This document shows positions 55,232-64,000 of a DNA stretch of 64,000 nt, piece by piece. The stretch is from Betaproteobacteria bacterium (lineage in GTDB: Bacteria; Pseudomonadota; Gammaproteobacteria; Burkholderiales; Ga0077523). The stretch is from positions 16,921 to 80,920 of the forward strand of contig JADJPK010000020.1 in assembly GCA_016713305.1 (NCBI GenBank), given 5' to 3'. The first letter of the stretch is position 1, and each line of letters starts with the position of its first letter. The position numbers were made by a program, and so were the translations under genes. The notes under the pieces are model-generated. The model did no database searches and had not been told where the DNA came from. It worked only from the letters and a program-made list of their open reading frames with translations.

Positions 55232-57397
55232 ATGAACGAACAGGAAATGATGAACGAAGGCCGCGACGTGTTCGCGGAGGAATGCCGGGACCTGCTGTGC
55301 CAGATGGAGACGGCGCTGCTGCAGCTGGAATCGGTACCGGACGACCAGGAGGCCGTGCACGGACTGTTCCGCGCGGCGCATACCATCAAGGGGTCGGCGG
55401 GACTTTTCGGTTTCGACGGCATCGTCCGTTTCACCCATGCCGTCGAGACCGTGCTCGACCGGGTGCGCGAAGGCAATCTGGCCATGAGCGGCGATCTGCT
55501 CGAGGTGCTGTTGCCGTCGTGCGACCACATCCAGTCTCTGGTCGAGTCCGCGCTGGGGGCCGACGAAGCGGACGCGGCGTCGCGGGAGGAAACCGGCGAG
55601 GCGCTGCTCGCCCGGCTGGCCCGGTTCCATGGCGGGGCGGTTCAAGCCGTCCCGGGCGAGGCCGTGGCTGCTGCGCCGGCTGCGGACCGTCCGGCCGGTT
55701 CGAGCGATCCGTGGCACCTGTCGCTGCGGTTCGGTCGCGAATGCCTGCGCAACGGCATGGACCCTTTGTCGTTCATCCGCTATCTGGGCACGTTGGGCAG
55801 TGTCGTGGGAATCGCCACGGTGGCCGACGCGTTGCCGGAGGCGGATGCATTCGATCCCGAGGCGTGCTACCTGGGCTTCGAGATCCGCCTGCAGACGGGC
55901 GCCGATCGCAAGGCCATCGAGGACGTCTTCGAATTCGTCCGGGACGACTGTGCGATCCGCATCGTCCCTCCCGACTCGGACATCCAGGAATACCTGGACC
56001 TGATGGAGTCATTGCCGGAGAACCGGCAGCGTATCGGGGAGATTCTCGTAGCGTGCGGGGCTCTGTCGCGGGCGACGCTCGAGGGGGCACTCAGCGAACA
56101 GCAGAAGAACACCGTGCCGCCAAGGCTCGGCACGCTGCTGGTGGAAACAGGTGTGGTGCAGCAGGAAGTCGTGGACGCGGCGCTCGACCGGCAACGCAAG
56201 GTCGCGCTGCGGAAGACCGACGAGAACCGGTTCATCCGCGTCGGGGCAGACAAGCTCGATCAGCTCATCACGCTGGTGGGCGAACTGGTGATCGCGGGCG
56301 CGGGCAGTAATGCGCTCGCGCAACGCACCCACGATGCCGCGCTGCTGGAATCGACGGCGCGCGTGAATCTGCTCACCGAAGAGATTCGCGATGCATCGTT
56401 GCGGCTGCGCATGGTGCAGATCGGCGAGACCTTCAGCCGTTTCCACCGCGTGGTGCGGGACATGAGCCGGTCCCTGAACAAGGACATCGCGCTCGAGATC
56501 GCCGGCGCGGAGACGGAACTGGACAAGACCGTCGTGGAAAAGATCGGTGATCCGCTCACGCACCTCGTGCGCAATGCGATCGACCATGGCATCGAAGCGG
56601 CCGACGCCCGCGAGCGGGCGGGCAAACCCGGCCGTGCGCGCATCCGCCTCAATGCCTACCACGACTCCGGCAGCATCGTGATCGAGGTGAGCGACGACGG
56701 GCGAGGGCTCGACCGCGAACGCATCCTAGCCAAGGCGAGAGAACGCGGTCTGGTCGCGGCGGATCGCACGCCGCACGAGGACGACATCTTCAATCTCATC
56801 TTCGAGCCGGGCTTCTCCACCGCCGAGCGCGTGTCGGACCTCTCCGGCCGGGGCGTGGGCATGGATGTCGTCAAGAAGAACATCGAAGCCCTGCAGGGGC
56901 ACGTGGCGCTGGAGAGCCGGGCGGGGCAGGGCACGACCGTGCGCATCCGACTGCCGCTCACGCTCGCGGTGATCGACGGGTTCCTGGTGCAGATCGGATC
57001 GGCGACGTACGTGCTTCCGCTGGAAGCGGTGGTCGAATGCGTCGAACGCCCGGTCCGCGCCTCGGAGAACGGCGACTACCTCAATCTGCGGGGAAAGGTG
57101 CTGCCCTACCTGCGGTTGCGCGACGTGTTCGGCTGCGATGCGCCGTCGGGACCGCGCGAAAGCGTGGTCGTCGTGCAGTGCGGCGCGCAGAAGGCGGGCA
57201 TCGTCGTCGACAAGCTCCTGGGAGAGGGACAGACGGTCATCAAGCCGCTCGGCAGCCTGTTCGGACGGCTGCGGGGCATCAGCGGCGCTTCCATCCTCGG
57301 CACGGGGGAAGTCGCGCTCATTCTGGACGTGCCGGGTCTGCTGCAGCTGGTGCACTCGCGGCAGGCGGAGCATGAGGGGCCCAGGATTGCGGCATGA
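55232..57397 (+). CDS. cheA: Chemotaxis histidine kinase
   Basis: 721 residues. The P1 domain has AHTIKGSAG with phosphorylated His 50. A middle region (about 160-260) resembles the extra domain of related CheA proteins. LGELVIAGAG and then the ATPase with HLVRNAIDHGIE and SDLSGRGVGMDVVKKN follow. The CheW-like C-terminal domain ends near GTGEVALILDVPGLLQL. It phosphorylates the CheY encoded upstream. All key motifs are intact. Confidence 0.93.
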   Translation: MNEQEMMNEGRDVFAEECRDLLCQMETALLQLESVPDDQEAVHGLFRAAHTIKGSAGLFGFDGIVRFTHAVETVLDRVREGNLAMSGDLLEVLLPSCDHIQSLVESALGADEADAASREETGEALLARLARFHGGAVQAVPGEAVAAAPAADRPAGSSDPWHLSLRFGRECLRNGMDPLSFIRYLGTLGSVVGIATVADALPEADAFDPEACYLGFEIRLQTGADRKAIEDVFEFVRDDCAIRIVPPDSDIQEYLDLMESLPENRQRIGEILVACGALSRATLEGALSEQQKNTVPPRLGTLLVETGVVQQEVVDAALDRQRKVALRKTDENRFIRVGADKLDQLITLVGELVIAGAGSNALAQRTHDAALLESTARVNLLTEEIRDASLRLRMVQIGETFSRFHRVVRDMSRSLNKDIALEIAGAETELDKTVVEKIGDPLTHLVRNAIDHGIEAADARERAGKPGRARIRLNAYHDSGSIVIEVSDDGRGLDRERILAKARERGLVAADRTPHEDDIFNLIFEPGFSTAERVSDLSGRGVGMDVVKKNIEALQGHVALESRAGQGTTVRIRLPLTLAVIDGFLVQIGSATYVLPLEAVVECVERPVRASENGDYLNLRGKVLPYLRLRDVFGCDAPSGPRESVVVVQCGAQKAGIVVDKLLGEGQTVIKPLGSLFGRLRGISGASILGTGEVALILDVPGLLQLVHSRQAEHEGPRIAA

Positions 57398-57506
57398 ACC
57401 CGATCTGCACCTCCGGTTCGCGGTTGCAAACAACGCTACGGCGCAGCCTGTGCGGCGCGACGCAGGAACACGAAGCAACACCACACACTAGGGAAGGAAC
57501 ATCGCC

Positions 57507-60212
57507 ATGCGCAACATGAAAGTGAGTCTCCGGCTGGGCCTGGGCTTCGGCCTCGTGCTCGCATTGCTGCTGATCGTGGGAGGCGTGGGCGTTTCCCGCC
57601 TTGCAACGCTCGACGAGAGCACGGAAATGCTGGTGGGGCGTGACGCCGCGAAGCTGGAGCAGGCGCTGCGGCTCGAATCGGCCGCGCGTGCGAACGCCGC
57701 GCGAGTGGCGCAGTTGCTCACCACCGCGGACCGCGGCGAGATCGAGCGCATTCGCGAGTCCATCGAACAGAACAAGAAGGCGGCGACGGACGCGCAGGAC
57801 AGGCTCGACGCGCTCATGGTCCTGCCCGAGGCCAAGGCCGCGATGGCGAGGATCAAGGAATCCCGCGGGACCTACGTGCAGTCCTTCGGCAAGCTCGTCA
57901 AGCTGGTCGAGGATGGTCGCCGTGATGATGCGACCCGCCTCTACAACTCGGAAACGCGGCCTGCCCTGGAGGTGCTCGTGGGCGGCATCAGCGGACTGGT
58001 CGAGATCGAGAAGAAGGCGCTCGAGGCCGGCGTGGCCGAGAGCGGGGAGATCTACCGCTCCGCGAGGCTGGTCATCGTGGGCCTGGCCGCTGTCGCCATC
58101 GTGCTCGGCGCGTTGTTCGCCTGGTGGGTGAGCCGGTCCATCTCCCGGCCGCTGGCGGATGCGGCGAGGGTGGCGGACTCGGTGGCCGAAGGCCGGCTCG
58201 ACAACGACATCGAAATCACCAGCCGGGACGAAGCGGGACAGGTCCTGTCCTCGCTGCAGAAGATGCAGACGAGCCTGCTGGAACGCAACGAGAAGGATCG
58301 CATCGCCTTCGAACGCGAACAGCAGATCGCGGCCGACCTGGGCGGACAGATCGCGGCCATCGGCAAGGCCCAGGCCGTGATCGAGTTCTCGCTGGACGGC
58401 AAGGTCGTCCACGCCAACGACAACTTCCTGGGCGCGCTGGGCTACACCCTCGACGAGATCAAGGGTCAGCACCACTCCATGTTCGTCGACCCGGCCTACC
58501 GGGCGAGCACGGACTACCGGATGTTCTGGGAAAAACTCGGCCGCGGCGAGTACGACGCCGGCCAGTACAAGCGCATCGGCAAGGGCGGCAAGGAGGTCTG
58601 GATCCAGGCCTCCTACAACCCCATCCTCGACGTGAACGGCAAGCCGTTCAAGGTCGTCAAGTACGCCACCGACATCACGCAGCAGAAACTGCAGGCGGCC
58701 GACTTCGAAGGCCAGATCGCCGCGATCGGCAAGGCCCAGGCGGTCATCGAATTCTCGCTCGACGGCAAGATCATCGGCGCCAACGACAACTTCCTCAACG
58801 CGCTGGGCTACCGGCTGGAAGAGATCAGGGGCCAGCACCACTCCATGTTCGTCGAGAACGCCTACCGGGCGAGCCCGGAGTACCGCCTGTTCTGGGAAAA
58901 GCTGGGCAGGGGCGAATACGACGCGGGACAGTACAAGCGCATCGGCAAGGGCGGCAAGGAGATCTGGATCCAGGCGTCCTACAACCCGATCCTCGACATG
59001 AACGGCAAGCCGTTCAAGGTGGTCAAGTACGCCGCCGACGTGACGAAGCAGGTGCTCGAAGCGCAGGCGCTCGCCGCGGTGGTCGCGCAGACCAACGAGG
59101 TCGCGGCAGCGGCGGGACAGGGCGACTTCACCGGCCGCATCGACGTGAGCGACAAGCAGGGCAGCCACAAGGCGCTCGGCGAGAGCATCAACTCCCTGCT
59201 GGAGGTGACCCAGGCCGGCCTGAACGACGTCGTTCGCGTCATGAGCGCGCTGGAGCGCGGTCAGCTCACCGAGACGATCACCGCGGACTATGCCGGGACG
59301 TTCGGGCAATTGAAGGACGCCTGCAACGCGACGGTGGCGAAGCTCGCGACGACCATCACGGACGTGTCCACCGCCGTGGCGTCGCTCATCTCGTCTTCCA
59401 ACCAGGTCAACGCGACGGCGCAGGCGCTGTCGGAGGCCAGTTCGGAACAGGCGGCGAGCGTGGAGGAGACCAGCGCCTCGCTGGAGGAGATGACGGCGTC
59501 CATCGCCCAGAATACCGAGAACGCAAAGGTGACGGACGGCATCGCGACCAAGGCGGCGACGGAAGCCTCCGAGGGCGGTGAAGCGGTCACGGCGACGGTC
59601 ACCGCGATGAAGAGCATCGCCGAGAAGATCGGCATCATCGACGACATCGCGTATCAGACCAATCTGCTCGCGCTGAACGCGGCCATCGAGGCCGCGCGCG
59701 CCGGTGAGCACGGCAAGGGATTCGCCGTGGTGGCCGCCGAGGTGCGCAAGCTGGCGGAGCGCAGCCAGGTGGCCGCCCAGGAAATCGGCTCGGTGGCGGG
59801 CAGCAGCGTGAATCTGGCGGAGAAGGCCGGCAAGCAGCTGGAGCAGATGGTGCCGAACATCCGCAAGACTTCCGACCTGGTGCAGGAGATCACGGCCGCT
59901 TCGGAGGAACAGGCCACCGGCGTGAACCAGATCAACAGCGCCGTGGTTCAGCTCTCCAAGACCACCCAGACCAACGCGGCGGCTTCGGAGGAACTGGCGG
60001 CCACGGCGGAGGAGATGAACGGGTTCGTGGAACAGCTGCAGCGGACCGTGTCGTTCTTCCAGGTGGGCAACGGCGCCCCGATGACGGCGGCCCTGTCACA
60101 GGGCAGGTCCCACAAGACCGTGTCCGGCGCGGGCGGCAAGCCTGCGTTGCGGGCGGTGGCCCCCGTGGCTGCCAAGAGCGATGTGGACGAGTCGAAGTTC
60201 ACCAAGTTCTGA
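57507..60212 (+). CDS. Methyl-accepting chemotaxis protein with tandem PAS domains
   Basis: 901 residues. N-terminal helix (about 9-30), a four-helix periplasmic region to about 185, a second helix (190-212) and HAMP. Two almost identical PAS domains of 122 residues follow (about 281-402 and 403-524). Then come a HAMP-like linker and the receptor tip IAYQTNLLALNAAIEAARAGEHGKGFAVVAAEVRKLA. PAS domains may bind haem, flavin or small molecules and could report redox state (inference). It ends with a charged tail, DVDESKFTKF. Confidence 0.9.
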   Translation: MRNMKVSLRLGLGFGLVLALLLIVGGVGVSRLATLDESTEMLVGRDAAKLEQALRLESAARANAARVAQLLTTADRGEIERIRESIEQNKKAATDAQDRLDALMVLPEAKAAMARIKESRGTYVQSFGKLVKLVEDGRRDDATRLYNSETRPALEVLVGGISGLVEIEKKALEAGVAESGEIYRSARLVIVGLAAVAIVLGALFAWWVSRSISRPLADAARVADSVAEGRLDNDIEITSRDEAGQVLSSLQKMQTSLLERNEKDRIAFEREQQIAADLGGQIAAIGKAQAVIEFSLDGKVVHANDNFLGALGYTLDEIKGQHHSMFVDPAYRASTDYRMFWEKLGRGEYDAGQYKRIGKGGKEVWIQASYNPILDVNGKPFKVVKYATDITQQKLQAADFEGQIAAIGKAQAVIEFSLDGKIIGANDNFLNALGYRLEEIRGQHHSMFVENAYRASPEYRLFWEKLGRGEYDAGQYKRIGKGGKEIWIQASYNPILDMNGKPFKVVKYAADVTKQVLEAQALAAVVAQTNEVAAAAGQGDFTGRIDVSDKQGSHKALGESINSLLEVTQAGLNDVVRVMSALERGQLTETITADYAGTFGQLKDACNATVAKLATTITDVSTAVASLISSSNQVNATAQALSEASSEQAASVEETSASLEEMTASIAQNTENAKVTDGIATKAATEASEGGEAVTATVTAMKSIAEKIGIIDDIAYQTNLLALNAAIEAARAGEHGKGFAVVAAEVRKLAERSQVAAQEIGSVAGSSVNLAEKAGKQLEQMVPNIRKTSDLVQEITAASEEQATGVNQINSAVVQLSKTTQTNAAASEELAATAEEMNGFVEQLQRTVSFFQVGNGAPMTAALSQGRSHKTVSGAGGKPALRAVAPVAAKSDVDESKFTKF
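58347..59078 (+). repeat. Tandem direct repeat of a PAS-coding unit (2 x 366 bp)
   Basis: Two head-to-tail copies of 366 bases inside the chemoreceptor gene encode the PAS domain twice. The copies stay alike at DNA level, with runs such as TACAAGCGCATCGGCAAGGG identical. The unit is in frame and the repeat boundary falls at CAGATCGC in both copies. It looks like a recent internal duplication, or one kept similar by gene conversion. Confidence 0.8.
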
Positions 60213-60223
60213 GGGAGTCTGCC

Positions 60224-60805
60224 ATGAGCTTCGCTGAAGCAGGAGGCGCCGCGGGCGCCTCCCGACAGGACGCGCAACGTGCCGCCATGGCGCAGACCGC
60301 GGAGCCGCAGCAGTACCTGACGTTCGTGCTGGGTGCCGAGATGTTCGCCATCGGCATCCTGCGCATCAAGGAGATCATCGAGTTCTCGGGGCTCACCACG
60401 GTGCCGATGATGCCGCCCTGCATCCGCGGCGTGATCAACCTGCGCGGGGCCGTCGTTCCCGTGCTGGACCTCGCGGCGCGGTTCGGCCGCGAGCCTGCGA
60501 CCGCCACGCGCAAGACCTGCATCGTGATCGTGGAAGTCGAGTGCGACGACACGCGCCAGGATATCGGCGTGATCGTGGATGCGGTGGACGAAGTGCTGGA
60601 GATTCCCTTGGCCGAGATCGAGCCGGCGCCGAGCTTCGGCGCGGGAATGCGCTCCGAGTTCATCCGCGGCATGGGAAAGGTGGGAGGACGGTTCGTGATC
60701 ATCCTGGACACCGATCGCGTGCTGTCCGGCGTGGGCATGGACGTTTCGATGGAGGGGGAGGCGACTGCGGTCAGCGATCCGGAGCCCATGGCTCCGGACG
60801 ATTGA
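60224..60805 (+). CDS. cheW: Chemotaxis adaptor protein
   Basis: 193 residues, slightly long because of an N-terminal Ala-rich stretch of about 25. The CheW core is clear: YLTFVLGAEMFAIGILRIKEII, IRGVINLRGAVVPVLDLAARFG and GVIVDAVDEVLEIP. It links the chemoreceptors to CheA. It is the last gene of the operon, 11 bases after the receptor. Confidence 0.92.
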   Translation: MSFAEAGGAAGASRQDAQRAAMAQTAEPQQYLTFVLGAEMFAIGILRIKEIIEFSGLTTVPMMPPCIRGVINLRGAVVPVLDLAARFGREPATATRKTCIVIVEVECDDTRQDIGVIVDAVDEVLEIPLAEIEPAPSFGAGMRSEFIRGMGKVGGRFVIILDTDRVLSGVGMDVSMEGEATAVSDPEPMAPDD

Positions 60806-60820
60806 TCCGCCGAAACGGAC

Positions 60821-60853
60821 ACCGGGGCGGATACCCTCTCGATCCGCTCCGGT
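60821..60853. terminator. Hairpin after cheW
   Basis: ACCGGGGCGGAT / ATCCGCTCCGGT form a 12-base stem with one G-T pair and a 9-base loop. It lies 15 bases past the cheW stop, between convergent genes. Confidence 0.55.
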
Positions 60854-60958
60854 GAACCGCAGGCCTTCGAGGCCGCTCGAGACGGTCCGGCCGATGCGCG
60901 CCCGGGACGCAGCGGCTTGGGATGAGGAGGGTGCGAAGGCCGGGACGGCCCCGTGCCA

Positions 60959-61388
60959 TCACTCCGGCCAGGCCACCACGCCGGTCACGATCGCCTGGAA
61001 GTCCACGATCTCCGGGTCATGGCCGATCCACCGGTCGAAGGAAATTTCGTGTCTTCCCGGCGGCACGTTCCGCCGGCCGAAGGGCCACAGCTCGCCGACG
61101 GCGACGGCTTCTCCCGGAGGCGTCCAGCGCCCGCAGACGGATGCGGATGCCCACCGCGGTCTTGCACCGGTTCTCGATTTCGCCAAGACCCACCAGCACC
61201 GGGCAGGGTTCGTTCCTGCAGCTGTCGACCCACTGCGTGCGCACGACGCGGACCGACACGTCGTCCTCCGTGCATTCGGACCGGGCATTCGCCATGGAGA
61301 GCGTTCCGGCGCACGCGAATGCGGCCATCCATACGGAGCGCCACGGGAGCCGCGGCATGCAGGTCCCGCGGGTTGCGTCTGCTTTCAT
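60959..61388 (-). pseudogene. Small secreted protein of unknown function, frameshifted
   Basis: The first frame starts at ATG 61388 with a signal peptide (RLPWRSVWMAAFACAGTLSMANA). It continues to VGLGEIENRCKTAVGIRIRLRALDA. The second frame carries GEAVAVGELWPFGRRNVPPGRHEISFDRW and the end. One base lost near 61113-61121 would explain the break; joined, it makes about 142 residues with several Cys. The function is unknown. It overlaps the end of the molybdopterin oxidoreductase gene (ATGA), so it may be a small exported partner of that enzyme. Confidence 0.6.
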
Positions 61389-63405
61389 TCGATCACCTCG
61401 ATGCGAACTTCAAGACTGTTCACGGCCGTACCCTCCCCGAGATCCGCGCAAAGGCCCGGGTTGAGCGCATTGACGTTGAGTCCTTCCCGGTCGAACCGTG
61501 GCCAGCGGGACTTCGCCGTCACCGCCGTTCCGGGAAGCACATCCTCGCTGGTCTTCGCCAGGAATTCCACTGAATCGCACGACGAATGCAGACGCACGCG
61601 GTCACCGGGGAGTACCCCCAGATGGTCGGCATCGTCCGGATGGAGGACCACCGACGCCTCCCCCAGCAACTCGCGGATGCGCGGATCGTTGCCGTAGGAA
61701 CTGCACATGAGCCAGTAGGCGGAAGGCGACAGCAACTGCAGCACGCCAGGGCCGCGCCCCGGAACCGACGGCCACGCCGGGGCCGGGCCCAGGCCGGCCT
61801 GCGTGAATGCGGGGGCATCGATCTCGATGCGGCCGCTCGGCGTGGGGAACCGCCGCGATTCGAACTGGACGCGCGGCGGTCGCGGAAACACCGTGCCGGC
61901 GGCGCGCAGCGCGGCCAAGTCCAGCCCCGGCGCTGCGCGGGCCAGCAGACCACGCATCATGTCGTCGTCGGAGGTGTGCAGATCCGGATCCGCGAACCCC
62001 ATCCTGGCGGCGAGCCGGCGGAAGATCTCCTGATTGGGCAGGGCGGAACCTTCGGGCCGCTGGACCGCCACCTGCGCCGACACGGTGTCGTGGAAGTAGG
62101 AAAAGACGAGATCGTCGAACTCCAGGAAGTGCGCGGCGGGCAGCACGAGGTCGGCGAAGCGCGCCGTATCGGTGAGGAAGGGATCGATCACGACCGTGAA
62201 CAGATCCTCCCGCCGCAGCGCGGCGTGCAGGCGCCGCTGTTGCGGGGCGGAGGCGGCGACGTTGGTGTTCCAGTTGAAGAAGGCGCGGGAGCGGGACGGA
62301 TCCTCGAGCGCCTGCGCGAGACCCATGTGGCCAATGCGGACGGGGGGCTCCGCCACGGTCGCGCAGCGCTGGAAGGCGTCCTGGTCGATTCCGTGCACGC
62401 CGTATCCGTTCATGTAGAGCAGCCCGCTGCCGCGTCGCCCGAGGCTGCCGGTAGCCACGGCAAGCAGCGACGCGGCTCTGACCGTATCGCCTCCCGACCG
62501 CTGGCGCTGCAGGCCGATGCCCAGCCAGTAGAGCGTCGGTCCGGCGCCTATCGCATTGGCGGCGCGCTTCATCGACGCGCGGGGCACACCCGTGATGCCG
62601 GCCACCTCGCTCAGTTCTGTCCGCGCGATCTCCGCGGCCACCGCGTCCCAACCCTGCACATGATCCCGGAGGAAGTCCGGTCGAACCGGCCGGCATCCGA
62701 GAGCAATCGGAGCAGTCCGTAGGCCAGCGCCGCGTCGGTTCCCGGACGCGGTCTCAAGTGGATATCCGCCTGCGTGGCCGTGAACGTGCGCACGGGGTCG
62801 ATCACGATCCGGGTGCCGGGGAATTCGCCCACCCAGAAACGGTCCGTGAGCGGACCGCCGTGCGAAGGGTTCACGCCCCAGAGCACGAGGCACGAGGCGC
62901 CATCGCGCGAACGGGCGTCGAATCCCTCGAAGGAGGTACCGAGCATTCCCTGCAGCGCCACGTGGCCCGCCTTGTCGCAGATGGTGCCCGGGTCCACTTC
63001 GGTGGCGCCATAGCGATGGAAGAACCGGCAGGGAAAATTGCACGCGATGGCCGAGTAGGTCCCCTGGTAGTGCGCGTGCAGCACCTTGTCCGCGCCGTGG
63101 TCGCGGGCGATGGACTGCAGGCGGTTCGCCACCTGATCCAGGGCCTCGTCCCAGGAGATCTCCGCGAACCGTGCTTCGCCCTTGGTGCCGGTCCGCCGGA
63201 GCGGTTGCGTGACCCGCTGTGCGGGATCCAGCCAGACGCCGTTGTAGGCGATCGTGCACTTGGCGCAGAGCATTCCCCGGCTCACGGGGCTGTCCGGATC
63301 TCCACGGATCTCGGCCACGCGTCCGTCACGCACGACGGCCAGGATTCCGCAGCGGTCGTAGCAGTCCCGCGGACAGGTGGTCTTCTGCAGCTTTTCCGGG
63401 TTCAT
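61385..63405 (-). pseudogene. Molybdopterin oxidoreductase (formate dehydrogenase/DMSO reductase superfamily), frameshifted
   Basis: The N-terminal frame starts at ATG 63405 (ATG 63426 possible). It has CPRDCYDRCG and MLCAKC, the 4Fe-4S site of the superfamily, and no Tat signal. The second frame gives the central and C-terminal domains (MNGYGVHGIDQDAF, LPAAHFLEFDD, VFHPDDA-like end). The break is at a CC pair near 62677: one more C restores GRFDRDFLRDHVQGWDAV. The intact protein would be about 673 residues and cytoplasmic. Its substrate is not clear; formate oxidation is possible but lacks specific support. Confidence 0.82.
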
Positions 63406-63761
63406 GGGGCCACTGCCCGGTGCCATGACAGCCCACGGGCAGAATCGGACATCGGATCGGGAGCCGGGATGTTCGCAGGAAGTCCGGACCTGCGCACCCC
63501 ATTGCACCGCCGGTGGGCGCCTCGATCCGGGAAGGTGCAGCGGGTGGCGCTCCCCCCGCAACCGGAAACCGCGCGGTTGCCTGCGCGGCCGCCCAGCACG
63601 CGAGCCATGCCGGCCCTTCACGGACGGAAGGGATCGGGTCCGTTCAGGTGGCGCGAAGGGCGGGGCTGAAGAACGAGTCACCGGCGACAGTCCAGCGGCC
63701 GCCGCCGGTGAAGAACCCCCCTGATCCAGGCGATGATCGGACCCGAGGGGGAGGGAGGACG
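63406..63761. other. Gap between the cytochrome and molybdopterin genes
   Basis: About 356 bases. Open frames exist but show no family pattern or ribosome site; nothing coding is supported. No clear hairpin follows the cytochrome stop. Confidence 0.4.
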
Positions 63762-64000
63762 TTACTTGCCCTGCAGGTAGGTGGCGACGGCGGTGATGTC
63801 CTCGTCCGACAGGTCGCGGACGATGCCGTGCATCACGGGCGATTCGCGCAGCCGCTTGCGCAGCATCTGGATCTGGCGCGCGAGATATTGACCGTACTGA
63901 CCCGCCAGGCGCGGGAAGATGGACTGGCCTTCGGCGTTGGGGCCGTGGCAGATCGAACAGGCCGCGATCTCGCGCGAGGCGTCGCCGTACAGGAAGAGCT
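63762..64000 (-). CDS. Cytochrome c (class I / c4-like), truncated by window edge
   Basis: The last 78 residues are visible. CSICHG binds haem, and FPRLAGQYGQYLARQIQMLRK and the late MHGIVRDLSDEDITAVATYL are typical of cytochrome c4 type domains. MHGIV supplies the Met ligand. The N-terminus, and perhaps a first haem domain, lie outside the window. Confidence 0.82.
   Translation of the reverse strand, partial: LFLYGDASREIAACSICHGPNAEGQSIFPRLAGQYGQYLARQIQMLRKRLRESPVMHGIVRDLSDEDITAVATYLQGK

Overview
The window reads as high-GC proteobacterial DNA, most likely a betaproteobacterium. The grounds are dense GC-rich coding with long antisense open frames, c-type cytochromes, a secreted protein that looks like those of PEP-CTERM genomes, and a betaproteobacterial-type methylamine gene set. 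No rRNA, tRNA, CRISPR, insertion sequence or phage gene was recognised. Both ends cut through genes.

Layout. 1-7.3 kb: a dockerin-bearing secreted metalloprotease next to a truncated cohesin-like protein, a Tat-motif amidohydrolase, a frameshifted di-haem cytochrome and a small cytochrome c. 7.3-10.9 kb: an acyl-CoA ligase facing an amidohydrolase and an SDR enzyme. 11-15.5 kb: an overlapping TonB receptor (frameshifted), YfiR-like protein and hybrid histidine kinase. 15.7-18.7 kb: a DUF4142 protein, a di-haem peroxidase-like protein and an enoyl-CoA hydratase. 44.8-48.4 kb: a frameshifted acyl-CoA ligase, an enoyl-CoA hydratase and an MFS transporter. 48.5-52.8 kb: flavocytochrome c, a cysteine-free peroxiredoxin-like protein and a PQQ dehydrogenase. 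53.3-60.8 kb: a chemotaxis operon. 61-64 kb: a frameshifted molybdopterin oxidoreductase and a truncated cytochrome c.

The core is 18.7-42.8 kb. One + strand operon holds purU, four sarcosine-oxidase-like subunits (N-methylglutamate dehydrogenase, mgdABCD), gmaS, mgsABC and folD. This is the N-methylglutamate route, which takes methylamine to ammonium and tetrahydrofolate-bound C1, and on to formate. Facing it on the - strand is an operon with a urea/amide-type ABC importer, both subunits of N,N-dimethylformamidase, a Rieske-oxygenase-like protein that has lost most metal ligands, and a Sel1-repeat protein. Together they suggest growth on dimethylformamide (DMF) or related N-methylated amides: import, hydrolysis to formate plus dimethylamine, a demethylation step not seen here, then methylamine oxidation. 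Two closely related XRE-cupin regulators, one at the end of each arm, and two inverted repeats sharing a TGTGAGT core point to common control.

Quality caution. Five genes carry apparent single-base losses in short homopolymers, livM has an in-frame TGA, and a peroxiredoxin has lost its catalytic cysteine. Several of these may be sequencing errors rather than real decay.
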